A DNA stretch of 64,000 nt from Dyadobacter sp. 676 (GTDB lineage Bacteria > Bacteroidota > Bacteroidia > Cytophagales > Spirosomataceae): assembly GCF_040448675.1 (NCBI RefSeq), contig NZ_CP159289.1, forward strand, positions 1,426,001-1,490,000. Direction: 5' to 3'. Numbering within the stretch: position 1 is the stretch's first letter; each line of letters opens with the position of its first letter. Both the position numbers and the translations under genes were made by a program. Of this stretch, positions 63,516 to 64,000 are shown piece by piece. The notes beneath the pieces were generated by a model that ran no database searches, was not told the DNA's origin, and saw only the letters and a program-made list of their open reading frames with translations.

Positions 63516-64000
63516 TTGAACGAGATTAAAACCCTGATCTGGAAAGAAGTGACACTCGAATGGCGCCAGAAATACGCGCTGAGCGGCATGTTGCTTTATG
63601 TGGTCAGCACGGTGTTTGTTTGCTACCTCAGCTTTAATCTCCGCCGGAACCAGCTGACGCCGATTGTCTGGAATACCTTGTTCTGGATTATCCTGCTCTT
63701 CACGGCTGTGAACGCCATTGCCAAAAGCTTCTCGCAGGAACGTTACGGACGGCTGCTTTACTATTACAATTTGTGCAGCCCTCAGGCCATTATCATTTCC
63801 AAAATCATTTACAACTCATTGGTAATGGCAGTATTGTCGGTTCTGGGATTTGCTTTTTACGCATTTGTCATGGGTAACCCGATACAGGACAACGGCCTCT
63901 TTTCGATTTGTATCCTGCTGGCATCCACCGGTTTTGCTTCCGTACTCACGCTCATCGCGGGCATCGCGTCCAAGGCCGACAATAGCGCCACGCTCATGGC
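63516..64000 (+). CDS. ccmB: Heme exporter protein B (CcmB), 3' partial
   Basis: Membrane subunit of the CcmABC complex of cytochrome c maturation. The window ends within the gene. The N-terminus, read as NEIKTLIWKEVTLEWRQKY and GMLLYVVSTVFVCYLSF, is the usual one of Bacteroidota CcmB. The only suitable start is TTG 63516; the upstream ATG in another frame ends in a stop and the ccmB frame is blocked by TGA at 63474. Four to five TM helices are visible. Confidence 0.9.
   Translation, partial: MNEIKTLIWKEVTLEWRQKYALSGMLLYVVSTVFVCYLSFNLRRNQLTPIVWNTLFWIILLFTAVNAIAKSFSQERYGRLLYYYNLCSPQAIIISKIIYNSLVMAVLSVLGFAFYAFVMGNPIQDNGLFSICILLASTGFASVLTLIAGIASKADNSATLM

Noticed and set aside
1..64000. tRNA, rRNA, integrase, transposase or prophage genes
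   Set aside because: None seen in any intergenic gap or frame; the gaps are all shorter than 300 bases and hold hairpins, promoters or nothing recognisable.

Overview
The window looks like chromosomal DNA of a Bacteroidota member of the Cytophagales. The best guess is Dyadobacter or a close Spirosomaceae relative. This is inferred from moderate GC (about half), TAnnTTTG-type promoter -7 boxes, a TonB receptor of the outer-membrane beta-barrel family, an adaptor-RND-TolC gene order and the protein families present; no rRNA or tRNA gene is visible to fix it. Most of it is ordinary core genome with two glycan-biosynthesis regions. There is no prophage, integrase, transposase or CRISPR array.

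Layout. 1-5.3 kb: RND efflux tripartite system. 5.4-9.5 kb: four-gene sugar/glycan cluster (GT4, epimerase, DegT aminotransferase, nucleotidyltransferase). 9.6-12 kb: TonB-dependent receptor. 12-13 kb: CvfB-like S1 protein. 13-17.4 kb: two secreted amidohydrolases (minus). 17.5-19.7 kb: small hypothetical gene, a four-copy operator array, a SatD-like protein plus DUF3307 membrane protein, and a small exported protein. 19.8-32.7 kb: long minus-strand housekeeping block (Uma2 remnant, prfC, ppa, GT2, trmN6-like, RNase HI, pepT, MazG-like, MarC, NUDIX regulator, class V aminotransferase, dapA, ligA). 32.8-37.5 kb: Uma2, rpe, DUF4038 glycosidase, OmpA/PD40 protein. 37.6-50.8 kb: glycan assembly locus with GT39, a two-subunit transketolase that brackets an epimerase-GT2 fusion, membrane protein, acyltransferase, GT2, an 892-residue anchored protein and an SGNH protein. 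50.8-64 kb: Na+/H+ antiporter, lipase, M14 peptidase, DEAD-box helicase with rhodanese, dapF, rplS, nnr, feoAB and the start of ccmB.

A striking feature is the number of broken reading frames. Six otherwise well-conserved genes (adaptor, RND pump, GT4, TonB receptor, prfC, feoB) are split by small indels, and two more (an amidohydrolase and a Uma2 protein) have scrambled C-termini. Nearly all the indels sit in mononucleotide runs. Sequencing or assembly error is the most likely cause, and the proteins are described as if restored.

The most interesting local structure is at 17.83-17.94 kb: four copies of a 19-bp dyad at 28-29 bp spacing directly in front of a gene that joins a cyclase/palm-like SatD domain to a helix-turn-helix and is followed by a DUF3307 membrane protein. 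Second is the 37.6-50.8 kb glycan locus. Third is a set of unusual intergenic hairpins, including a 59-bp near-perfect palindrome behind rplS and short-period tandem repeats behind pepT and dapA.
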